From contig JAEYRN010000049.1 of assembly GCA_023435565.1 (NCBI GenBank), positions 1-26,345 of the forward strand: a stretch of DNA of 26,345 nt, written 5' to 3'. A model generated the notes under the pieces. The model ran no database searches and was not told the DNA's origin. It worked only from the letters and a program-made list of their open reading frames with translations. Positions 14,038-21,900 of the stretch are shown piece by piece. The first letter of the stretch is position 1, and every line of letters starts with the position of its first letter. The position numbers were made by a program, and so were the translations under genes. This stretch comes from Bacillota bacterium (GTDB lineage: Bacteria > Bacillota > UBA4882 > UBA8346).

Positions 14038-15138
14038 ATGAAAGCAATGATTTTGGCTGCCGGGGTTGGTTCAAGGCTGGAACCTTTAACATGCAATATT
14101 CCTAAACCAATGGTTCCGGTGGTTAACCGCCCGGCGATGGAACACATCATAAATTTGCTGGTAAAGAACGATATAACTCAAGTTGCGGCCAATCTTTGGT
14201 ACTTGCCGGAAAAGATCCAGGATTATTTTGGGGATGGTAGTAAATTTGGTGTTGAGCTCAGGTATTCGGTTGAAAAGGATTTGATGGGTACAGCCGGTGG
14301 GGTTAAAAAGTTAGAATCTTTTTTAAACGACACCTTTGTGATAATTTCCGGAGATGCCGTAACTGACATTAATCTTTGGGATATGATTGATTTTCATAAA
14401 AAACGGGGGGCCATAGCTACAATCGCCTTAAAAGAGGTAGCGGATCCCCGCCACTTCGGAGTGGTAATCACCGAAGAAGATGGTAAAATTAAAGCATTCC
14501 AAGAAAAGCCCAGACCGGAGGAGGCTTTAAGCCTGCTTGCCAATACTGGCATTTACATTTTTGAACCGGAGATCTTTAAAATGATCCCGGCTGAGACCAT
14601 ATTTGACTTTGGTAAACAACTTTTCCCTTTATTAGTGGCGAATGATGCCGCATTTTACGGGTATCAGATGCAAGGATACTGGTGTGACATCGGGACTTTG
14701 ACTCAATACCGTTTGGCTCACTATGATATTTTGAAGGGCATGGTTACCATGGATGTACCGGGGATTTGGCATGCTAACGCGGTTTACGTTGGCGACCGTA
14801 CCACAATTGCTCCTACTGCCAGGATTGGATCCAAGGTAGTGATCGGCCGTAATTGCCACATTGATGAAGGTGTAGAGATTTTCGGTGAGACGGTAATTGG
14901 TGACAATTGTCTGATTGAAAAAGGGACCTCCATCTTCGGCAGCATCATTTGGCGCAACACGAAAATCGGTTCCAACGCCCGTCTGGTCGAATGTGTGGTA
15001 GGTAGTGAATGTTATTTAATGGATGGTTCGGTGATTGGGACCGGGGTAATTTTAAGTGATGACTGTGTAGTAGAGCCCGGCAGCGTGGTTGAGGCCAATA
15101 CTAAAGTATGGCCTGGTAAAGTAGTAGTGAAGGAATAG
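14038..15138 (+). CDS. NDP-sugar pyrophosphorylase with left-handed beta-helix
   Basis: The protein is 366 aa. The N-terminal Rossmann-like nucleotidyltransferase domain starts MILAAGVGSRLEPLT...PKPMVPVVNRP, the nucleotide-binding signature of the family, and contains GTAGGVKK and ISGDAVTDIN. The region from about residue 245 to the end consists of hexapeptide (left-handed beta-helix) repeats such as APTARIGSKVVIGRNCHI. It joins a sugar-1-phosphate to an NTP in the cytoplasm. The architecture resembles mannose-1-phosphate guanylyltransferases and glucose-1-phosphate nucleotidyltransferases, and the exact sugar cannot be assigned. GGAGG lies 7 nt before the ATG. It begins the sugar-nucleotide cluster. 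Confidence 0.9.
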   Translation: MKAMILAAGVGSRLEPLTCNIPKPMVPVVNRPAMEHIINLLVKNDITQVAANLWYLPEKIQDYFGDGSKFGVELRYSVEKDLMGTAGGVKKLESFLNDTFVIISGDAVTDINLWDMIDFHKKRGAIATIALKEVADPRHFGVVITEEDGKIKAFQEKPRPEEALSLLANTGIYIFEPEIFKMIPAETIFDFGKQLFPLLVANDAAFYGYQMQGYWCDIGTLTQYRLAHYDILKGMVTMDVPGIWHANAVYVGDRTTIAPTARIGSKVVIGRNCHIDEGVEIFGETVIGDNCLIEKGTSIFGSIIWRNTKIGSNARLVECVVGSECYLMDGSVIGTGVILSDDCVVEPGSVVEANTKVWPGKVVVKE

Positions 15139-15181
15139 AATATTCATTGAAATAATTAATCCAGAAAGCCATTTTACTAAC

Positions 15182-15241
15182 AACCCTTTTCTTTGGTTCA
15201 TAGACTATGATGAGACTATTGAACTCTAGAAAGGGGTTTTT
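15182..15241 (+). terminator. Terminator-like hairpin overlapping the sat ribosome binding site
   Basis: The arm at 15182-15203 (AACCCTTTTCT...GTTCATAG) pairs imperfectly with 15216-15238 (CTATTGAAC...AGAAAGGGGTT), and T bases follow to 15241. AAAGGGG (15230-15236), the apparent sat ribosome binding site, lies in the 3' arm, 8 nt before the TTG start. It could end transcripts from the upstream gene, hide the sat start, or do both. Confidence 0.65.
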
Positions 15242-15244
15242 ATA

Positions 15245-16402
15245 TTGATCGAACCGCACGGCGGCGAATTAAAAGAGTCCTTTTTATCGGATGATGAATC
15301 GGTCATCTACAAAAGAGAATTTAATAGATATAAAAAAATTTGTATGGATGAGATTGAAGCTTCTGATTTGGCCTTGTTAGCCAACGGAGCTTTTAGCCCT
15401 TTAAACGGATTTAACAACAGTAGGGATTATCATTCAATTCTTGAGACAAACAGGCTTGCTTCCGGAGCAGTCTGGACGATCCCGATAGTACTAGGTGTTG
15501 ATTCGGGTATTGAGTATTTTATTGGTGAAGAGGTGGCGTTAGTTTCAAAGGAAGGGGATTTATTAGGTTTATTAAAGATTGAAGAAATTTTTAAACGGGA
15601 TAAAGAAAAAGAGGCTGTTGCTATTTTTGGTACTACTGATCAGGACCATCCGGGAGTTGATTATTTATCTAAAAAGGGTGATTGGCTATTAGCCGGAGGA
15701 ATTAAAGGAATAAAAAAAAGAGTAAGTGATTTTTCCGATTATGAATTTACTCCTAGAGAACTGAGGTATGAATTTGAGAAGCGAAATTGGAAAAGTATTG
15801 TCGCTTTTCAAACTCGCAATCCGATTCACCGGGCTCATGAATACCTTCAAAAAGTTGCTTTGGAGATGGTTGACGGTTTACTAATCCACCCATTAGTAGG
15901 TTTTACTAAGCCGGGGGATATTCCGGCCGAGGTGAGGATGGAGTGTTATCAGGCGCTTATAAGAGAATATTATCCCGTAGAACGGGTGCTGTTAAGTGTT
16001 TTCCCGGCAGCGATGCGTTATGCCGGGCCAAAAGAAGCGGTATTTCACGCTTTGGTTCGGAAGAATTACGGTTGTACTCATTTTATCGTAGGCAGGGATC
16101 ATGCGGGAGTAGGTAATTATTATGGGACCTATGACGCCCAAAACATTTTCGATAATTTTAGCGAAGCGGAGATCGGCATTAAGATTTTAAGATTTGAAAA
16201 TACCTTTTACTGTAGAAAATGCGGCGCCATGGCTTCGGGTAAGACTTGTCCTCATCAAGGCGATGACCGTCTTTTTTTAAGCGGGACTAAGGTAAGAGAG
16301 ATGTTAAGGGACGGCTTAGAGCTGCCCGCTGAATTTACTCGTGCGGAAGTAGCCCAAGTTTTAATGAAATATTACGGGGCGATATCGGTGGCGGTTGGAT
16401 GA
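15245..16402 (+). CDS. sat: Sulfate adenylyltransferase (ATP sulfurylase)
   Basis: The 385-aa protein is a single-chain ATP sulfurylase that makes adenosine 5'-phosphosulfate from ATP and sulfate. It has an N-terminal PUA-like domain (about 1-165), then the catalytic domain with QTRNPIHRAHE (189-199) and GRDHAGVG (283-290), and SGTKVREMLRDG near the end. Cys323, Cys326, Cys335 and His337 form a likely zinc site, common in this subgroup. Translation starts at TTG 15245. No APS reductase, APS kinase or sulfate transporter gene is nearby. Instead its stop overlaps the start of the mannose-1-phosphate guanylyltransferase gene (ATGA), implying translational coupling. Whether it serves assimilation, dissimilation or sulfated polysaccharide is open. 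Confidence 0.95.
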   Translation: MIEPHGGELKESFLSDDESVIYKREFNRYKKICMDEIEASDLALLANGAFSPLNGFNNSRDYHSILETNRLASGAVWTIPIVLGVDSGIEYFIGEEVALVSKEGDLLGLLKIEEIFKRDKEKEAVAIFGTTDQDHPGVDYLSKKGDWLLAGGIKGIKKRVSDFSDYEFTPRELRYEFEKRNWKSIVAFQTRNPIHRAHEYLQKVALEMVDGLLIHPLVGFTKPGDIPAEVRMECYQALIREYYPVERVLLSVFPAAMRYAGPKEAVFHALVRKNYGCTHFIVGRDHAGVGNYYGTYDAQNIFDNFSEAEIGIKILRFENTFYCRKCGAMASGKTCPHQGDDRLFLSGTKVREMLRDGLELPAEFTRAEVAQVLMKYYGAISVAVG

Positions 16403-17490
16403 ATACGCCGAAACCAATTTTCGTGATCATGGCCGGAGGACGCGGGGAACGCCTTTGGCCCAGAAGCCGTCGTAAATACCCCAAACAGTTATTAAGTCTA
16501 GTCGGAGAGAGATCATTACTACAGCAATCCGTGGATAGGATCCGGGGGATGACCGATGATGATCGGATTTACGTGGTAACCAATATTGATTACGTTGAAC
16601 CAGTTCGCCAACAGCTGATTATGTTACCGGAGCAAAATATTATTATAGAGCCTGAAGGACGAAACACCGCCCCTTGTGTCGGTTTGGCGGCAATTTATAT
16701 CCAAAACCATTTTCCAAAGGAAGACCCTTTGGTAGCGATCATTCCCAGCGATACTTTGGTTATTGATCCTAAGGAAATGTGTAAAGTTTTGAGTTTTGGG
16801 CTGGATTATGCGCAAAAGATGGATACCGGCGTAATCTATGGGATGTGGCCCACACGACCGGAAACCGGATACGGGTATATTCGGTTAGGAAAAAAGATTG
16901 GCGAAGCGGATGGAGTAAGTTGTTATCAAGTAGCAGGTTTTAAGGAAAAACCCGATCGGATAACAGCGGAAAATTACCTGGAGAGTAAAGAATATTTATG
17001 GAATGCCGGGATCTTTGTCTGGAAGGTCAGCGGATTATTAAGAGAAATTCAAACAAATTTGCCTGAACTGGCTGTGGGTTTGGAAAAGCTCCGGCCTTAT
17101 CTTGGAACGGAAGATGAGTTTACAAAGTTAACTCAAATTTACCCCACCTTGCCTTCGATCTCAGTCGACTACGGTATTTTGGAGAAGACCCGAGATTTAG
17201 CGGTTGTGCCGACTGAATTCGGGTGGGACGACTTGGGGAACTGGAGTTCGCTGGAGCGATATTATCCGAAGGACTACGCCGGTAATGTGGTTCAAGGTGA
17301 ATTTACCGGGGTTAAGACTAATAATTGCATCGTGTTTAGTCCGAAAAAAATGGTGGCTACTTTGGGCGTTTCGGACTTGATCATAGTGGAGACGGATGAT
17401 GTGTTGATGGTTTGCGCCAAGGAGAAGGCGCAGGAGGTAAAGAGTTTAGTCGAGGTTTTAAGGGCAAAAAAGCGAGAAGATTTGTTGTAA
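16399..17490 (+). CDS. manC: Mannose-1-phosphate guanylyltransferase
   Basis: The 363-aa protein starts with IMAGGRGERLWPRSRRKYPK, the GTP-binding signature of GDP-mannose pyrophosphorylases, followed by EPEGRNTAPCVGLAAIYI, GYGYIRLG, FKEKPD, WNAGIFVWK and GWDDLGNWSS. It makes GDP-mannose from mannose-1-phosphate and GTP for glycan synthesis. It is the short form without a phosphomannose isomerase domain. The ATG overlaps the sat stop by 4 nt. With the upstream pyrophosphorylase it suggests activated-sugar supply for surface polysaccharide, but no glycosyltransferase is in the window. Confidence 0.93.
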   Translation: MNTPKPIFVIMAGGRGERLWPRSRRKYPKQLLSLVGERSLLQQSVDRIRGMTDDDRIYVVTNIDYVEPVRQQLIMLPEQNIIIEPEGRNTAPCVGLAAIYIQNHFPKEDPLVAIIPSDTLVIDPKEMCKVLSFGLDYAQKMDTGVIYGMWPTRPETGYGYIRLGKKIGEADGVSCYQVAGFKEKPDRITAENYLESKEYLWNAGIFVWKVSGLLREIQTNLPELAVGLEKLRPYLGTEDEFTKLTQIYPTLPSISVDYGILEKTRDLAVVPTEFGWDDLGNWSSLERYYPKDYAGNVVQGEFTGVKTNNCIVFSPKKMVATLGVSDLIIVETDDVLMVCAKEKAQEVKSLVEVLRAKKREDLL

Positions 17491-17513
17491 TGAATGAAAA
17501 ATGGAATTAATTA

Positions 17514-17542
17514 GACAGGATTCACATGGATTAACAGGATTT
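17514..17542 (+). repeat. Dispersed-type ACAGGATT repeat
   Basis: The stretch has GACAGGATT, then ATGGATT, then AACAGGATTT in tandem with about 10-nt spacing. This resembles a short intergenic repeat I have seen in many bacterial genomes. No other copy was noticed in this window. Confidence 0.35.
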
Positions 17543-17595
17543 AATAAACTTGCTCTAATTCAATTTTTAACGTTGTTTGAAATTTATCTTTTTCA

Positions 17596-17781
17596 GAGAC
17601 AGCGGCTGCGGCTTATGGTGGAACTCGCTCCGACTTAGAGAAGAGCGGACAAATTATCGGCCTATATGATTTATTAATCGGAGCGTAGGCTATTTCGGAA
17701 AAGTTGGTTTTGGTCACCAATAATGAGAGGGAATTTAGGAGGATTCCCGGATTAGAGGTGGAAAACTGGGTGGATATCTAA
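17596..17781 (+). pseudogene. VapC-type PIN toxin, 3' fragment
   Basis: The frame from 17596 reads AAAAYGGTRSDLEKSG, then GLYDLLIGA, a TAG stop (17686-17688), then AISEKLVLVTNN and REFRRIPGLEVENWVDI to TAA (17779-17781). This is the C-terminal half of a VapC-like PIN-domain ribonuclease, with the typical D-LLIAAHA and LVTNNxxEFxRIPGLxxENW motifs. The N-terminal half with the first catalytic Asp is missing, and the stop falls where the family usually has His. It lies just upstream of the intact Phd/PIN pair, so it is a relic of a second toxin-antitoxin locus. Confidence 0.8.
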
Positions 17782-17880
17782 GAAGAACTAAGTTAACCGG
17801 ATTTGATTAATCCAAGGTTTGCTATTAATTTGACGTGCTGTACCGAAAATTGTTTTGCGGGAAAGCACATAGCTATTTTG

Positions 17881-17909
17881 TAGACAATCGGGTGACAATA
17901 TGGTACAAT
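17881..17909 (+). promoter_or_regulatory. Promoter of the toxin-antitoxin operon
   Basis: TAGACA (17881-17886) and TACAAT (17904-17909) are each five of six to consensus, with a 17-nt spacer. They lie 30 nt before the antitoxin ATG. Confidence 0.7.
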
Positions 17910-17939
17910 TTAATCAAACTTGTTTTTGAGGTGATTAGA

Positions 17940-18227
17940 ATGAATTTTTATACCGTTAGGGATTTGAGGACCCATCCACGAGAGGTTTGGGATAAACTTG
18001 CCGATGGGAATGAAGTAATTATAACTAATAACGGTAAGCCTAGCGCATTGATGATCGAGATAGACGATGAGAATTTTGAAGATGTTTTGGCCGGTTTGAG
18101 ACAGTCAAAGGCAATGAGAGCCTTAAATAAGATTCGTTTAGGTTCTGTTCGTAATGGGAAATCGGAAATGTCCTTGGAAGAAATAAATGTGGAAATATCG
18201 GAAGCGCGCCGGGAGAAAAAGAATTGA
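17940..18227 (+). CDS. Phd/YefM-type antitoxin
   Basis: The 95-aa protein begins MNFYTVRDLRTHPREVWDKL and continues EVIITNNGKPSALMIEID, the Phd/YefM DNA-binding fold; the C-terminal tail should bind and block the toxin. The start is ATG 17940, with GAGGTGA at ideal spacing; a longer upstream frame would cross the promoter. Its stop overlaps the toxin start, so the two are coupled. Antitoxins of this type repress their own operon. A broken second copy lies at 24387-24527. Confidence 0.9.
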   Translation: MNFYTVRDLRTHPREVWDKLADGNEVIITNNGKPSALMIEIDDENFEDVLAGLRQSKAMRALNKIRLGSVRNGKSEMSLEEINVEISEARREKKN

Positions 18228-18634
18228 TCAAAGTTGTGATTGATACGAATGTTCTTGTTTCAGCGCTTTTGACTCCTTCAGGCAATCCGGCGAGGGTGTT
18301 GGATCATGTATTAAATGGCACTATCAAATTATGCTATGACAGCCGGATAATAACAGAATATCAAGATGTACTCTTCCGTCCTAAGTTTGGATTTGATAAG
18401 AAAGCAGTAAAACAGTTGGTTGAATATTTAATTTTTACGGGGTTTTCAATAGTTGCTACACCCTTATCCATTAGTTTTGAAGATGAAAACGATAAGAAGT
18501 TCTTTGAAGTAGCCGACAGTGCTAGTGCCTATTTACTAACCGGAAATATCAAGCATTTCCCCCAAAAACCATTTGTTTTTTCTCCGCTAGATTTTTTAAA
18601 AATTTTAGAAGGTAATGACTTGGTTAACAAATAA
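18224..18634 (+). CDS. PIN-domain toxin (COG1569 type)
   Basis: The 136-aa protein is a PIN-domain ribonuclease with VVIDTNVLVSALL (Asp7), a central Glu45 in RIITEYQDVL, and the acidic DENDKKFFEVADSA block (Asp87, Asp90, Glu95), then LLTGNIKHFP. These match the family in which PIN toxins pair with a small antitoxin. Translation starts at TTG 18224, overlapping the antitoxin stop, with GGGAG upstream. All expected acidic residues are present, so it is probably functional. The target RNA is unknown. Confidence 0.88.
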   Translation: MIKVVIDTNVLVSALLTPSGNPARVLDHVLNGTIKLCYDSRIITEYQDVLFRPKFGFDKKAVKQLVEYLIFTGFSIVATPLSISFEDENDKKFFEVADSASAYLLTGNIKHFPQKPFVFSPLDFLKILEGNDLVNK

Positions 18635-18853
18635 ATAAATCCGGAAGGACACCGCAGGGAACATGGGAGTAAGGATTACTAAGCGGTATACGGATTATGG
18701 AATGTTAATTTGGATATATTCGATTTATATAATGAACGTGGGGGGACAGAACTACTTGCTTTTTGAATATCAATTTGACAATAAAGCTAGGATTTTTAAA
18801 GCTCATTAATCTCCCTAAAAATAATTCAATTCAGGAAATATTATAAGCTTATC

Positions 18854-18894
18854 AAACCATTTGGGAAAAAAGACGCCAAATGGTTTTTATTTTA
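18854..18894 (+). terminator. Intrinsic terminator after the toxin-antitoxin operon
   Basis: AAACCATTTGG (18854-18864) and CCAAATGGTTT (18876-18886) form a perfect 11-bp stem, followed by TTATTTTAT. The 220 nt between the toxin stop and this hairpin contain only short frames that I cannot support as genes. Confidence 0.85.
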
Positions 18895-18978
18895 TCTAAT
18901 AAGAACAGCAGGAAATAATGTATAAGTGTGGAATTAAATGGTTGTTTTTTATGTTTAATGTTAAAGGGAGGAACAGTG

Positions 18979-21900
18979 ATGCGTTTTAAAAACTTTATTC
19001 TTGCAACAGTATTATTGTTTAGTTTGATTTTTGGATTTATATTAATATTTTCACCGATTGCCTCAGCGCAAGAGGTTGATCAATTCGGCGCTTTTAACTA
19101 TAAATACCCGATTGAACTGCCGCCAGGGACCAACGGGATGGCTCCAAAGCTTGAGTTGGTGTACAACTCAAACAGCGGCAATGGAATGCTAGGGATGGGT
19201 TGGGGCTTGGCGGGACTTCCGGTTATTTGCCGGGACCCTTCATATGGGATTAATTATGATAACCAAGACCACTATTTATATAACGGGGAAAAGTTGATAC
19301 CAGGGAATGACGGTTACTATCATACTGAAAGAGAGAGTTTTCTACGAATCGAAGTCGGGAATTTGAACAGCTCCTCTTCATATTGGATAGTGACCCTTAA
19401 AAACGGGAACAAGATGTATTTCGGTTCGTCAACTGACAGCCATATTGACGCTGTGGGTAAAGGCGGGAAGGCTTATTTGTGGGCTTTGACAAAAGTAGTT
19501 GATTTACAGGGGAATTATTACGAGGTTGAGTATAACGAGGATACCGCTAACGGTGACTATTATCCGATAAGGATTAAATATACCAAAAATGACGGTCATC
19601 CTTTGCAAGCATATCGAACAGTGGAGTTTTCATATGAGGACAGGAATGACCATTGGTCGGCTTATACATTTTCTGCAAAGGTAGATATAAATAAAAGGCT
19701 AGAATGGATTACTATTAGTACTGGTGGTAATTTATTTAAAAAATATAAGCTAAATTATAATTATAGTAGTACAACTGGAAAAAGTAAACTTATTTCCATT
19801 CAGGAGTTTGGAAATGGCGATAATTTTCATGAGTATTCATTTGAGTGGCAAAATGGGGAGAATGTCTTTACGTGTAGTATTTGGAGTCCCGCCGGACAGG
19901 GTTCAAACCAAATGACTGGAGACTTTAACGGTGATGGCAAAACTGATTTCATGCAATTTACAGATGCGGGATGGCGAGTATTGCTATCAACCGGAAGTTC
20001 ATTTACACCTAGCATTTGGAGTCCCGCCGGACAGGGTTCCAACCAAATGGTTGGGGATTTTAACGGTGATGGCAAAACCGATTTCATGCAATTTACAGAT
20101 GAGGGATGGCGAGTATTGCTATCAACCGGAAGTTCATTTACACCTAGCATTTGGAGTCCCGCCGGACAGGGTTCAAACCAAATGACTGGAGATTTTAACG
20201 GTGATGGTAAAACCGATTTCATGCAATTTACAGATGCGGGATGGCGAGTATTGCTATCAACCGGAAGTTCATTTACACCTGGCATTTGGAGTCCTGCCGG
20301 ACAGGGTTTAAACCGAATGCTTGGAGATTTTAACGGTGATGGTAAAACCGATTTCATGCAATTTATAGATAGTGGGTGGCGTGTTCTATCATCTAGTGGA
20401 GCAGTTAATGATTTACTAATAAGAATAGAATATAAATTTATAAACTCCATTATTGTCATTAGTTATCTTCCAACTGCTCAAGTATCTAATGTGATTAATT
20501 CTTTGGGAAAAAATTACCCCAATATAGCTAATAGAAGTATGCAACCTATAGTAGTTAAAATCATAAATGATAATGGTTTAACACTATCACACCAAATAAA
20601 AACTAATTACAATTATTTTAATAACAGGATTCATCTCGGTCTCCCCCACGACCGCGCCAACCTCGGATTCGAATGGATCGAAAAAACCGACGAAGCCACC
20701 GGTAGTTCCGTCAAAACCTATTACCACCAAGACGACATCGACTTTCGGGGACTGGTAAAGAAAGAAGAAATCTACGGTTCAGACCGGAAGCTCTACCAGG
20801 TAAAGGAGTATCGTTATGCTGAACAACTTATCAAAGATAACAGTTCCAGCCTAGAATGGCATAATATTAAATTTATTTATAGAACAGATGACTATCTTTA
20901 TAACCATAATGGAGAAGACGACCAGCCAATCGAGTACCGGATTGAATATCGGTACGATGATAACGGTAATCTGATCGAGAATATCAACCATGGAGATACA
21001 TGTGTATCTTCCGATGATCAACGTACCGTAACCGAATATACTTCTAACTCAACCGACTATGTCACTCTACCATCGGTGGTCCGTAAATATGCCGTCGGTC
21101 TGGCTGGGAGTGAGGGGCTGGCTTCGGAGACCAGGTTCGGCTATACCAATTATTTGTTAACCCAAAAAGAATTTGAAAACGAAAGCCAGGATGTTACTTT
21201 GACTTATGGATACGATGATTACGGCAACTTAAGCTCCGAGACCGATGGGAACGGTAATACCGGAACTATCGCCTATGATAACATTTATCATACCTTTGTT
21301 AAGGTCATTACCAATGCTTTGGGGCATGCCAAGGAAACGGTTTACGACCATTTGATGAGGCCGATAAAAACCGTCGATGCAAATGGCGCGGTTTGGGAAA
21401 CCAAATACGATGAGTTTTCCCGAGAAAAGGTCACTATTGCGCCGGGAGACGACTCGGTTAACCCGACTATTCGAAAGACATATCCCGATGAGTTTATTGA
21501 TGTTCAGACCGGTAAACCGCTTTTCCCGAGTAGGATGAAGACCGAGTTGAAAGAGTCCGGGAGTAATTATCTTGTTAAATACGAATATTATGATGGATTG
21601 GGACGTGTAATTCAGCAAAAGACTGAAGCTGAAAATGGGTGGATTACCATTGACCGGTATTATGATAACAGCGGCAGGGAGTATCGAATTTCGGTACCGT
21701 ATTTGACGACCACATACGAATATACTAATCCCGATAACACGAACAAATACACTTTAAAAGAATTCGACCCCATCGGTCGGGAAATTACGGTTCGTAACAC
21801 TGATGGGACGATAATTCGCAAAGTCTATGGAAAACTAGAAACGTTGACCATTGACCCCAAAGGCCATGTTACCGGTAAACGAGTCAATGGTAATACTGAA

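Noticed and set aside
13908..14150. Minus-strand 80-codon ORF upstream of the nucleotidyltransferase gene
   Set aside because: It overlaps the start of a well-supported plus-strand gene and matches no family.
15139..15244. Sulfur-responsive riboswitch before sat
   Set aside because: Only about 106 nt are available, and I see no S-box or T-box core; only the hairpin over the ribosome binding site is supported.
18664..18810. Short open frames between the toxin gene and the RHS gene
   Set aside because: Frames such as LDIFDLYNERGGTELLAF look protein-like but have no start, ribosome binding site or recognisable family; perhaps a gene relic.
19827..20459. Long minus-strand ORF over the RHS repeats
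   Set aside because: It is the mirror of the 135-bp tandem repeats; the plus-strand frame carries the recognised domains.
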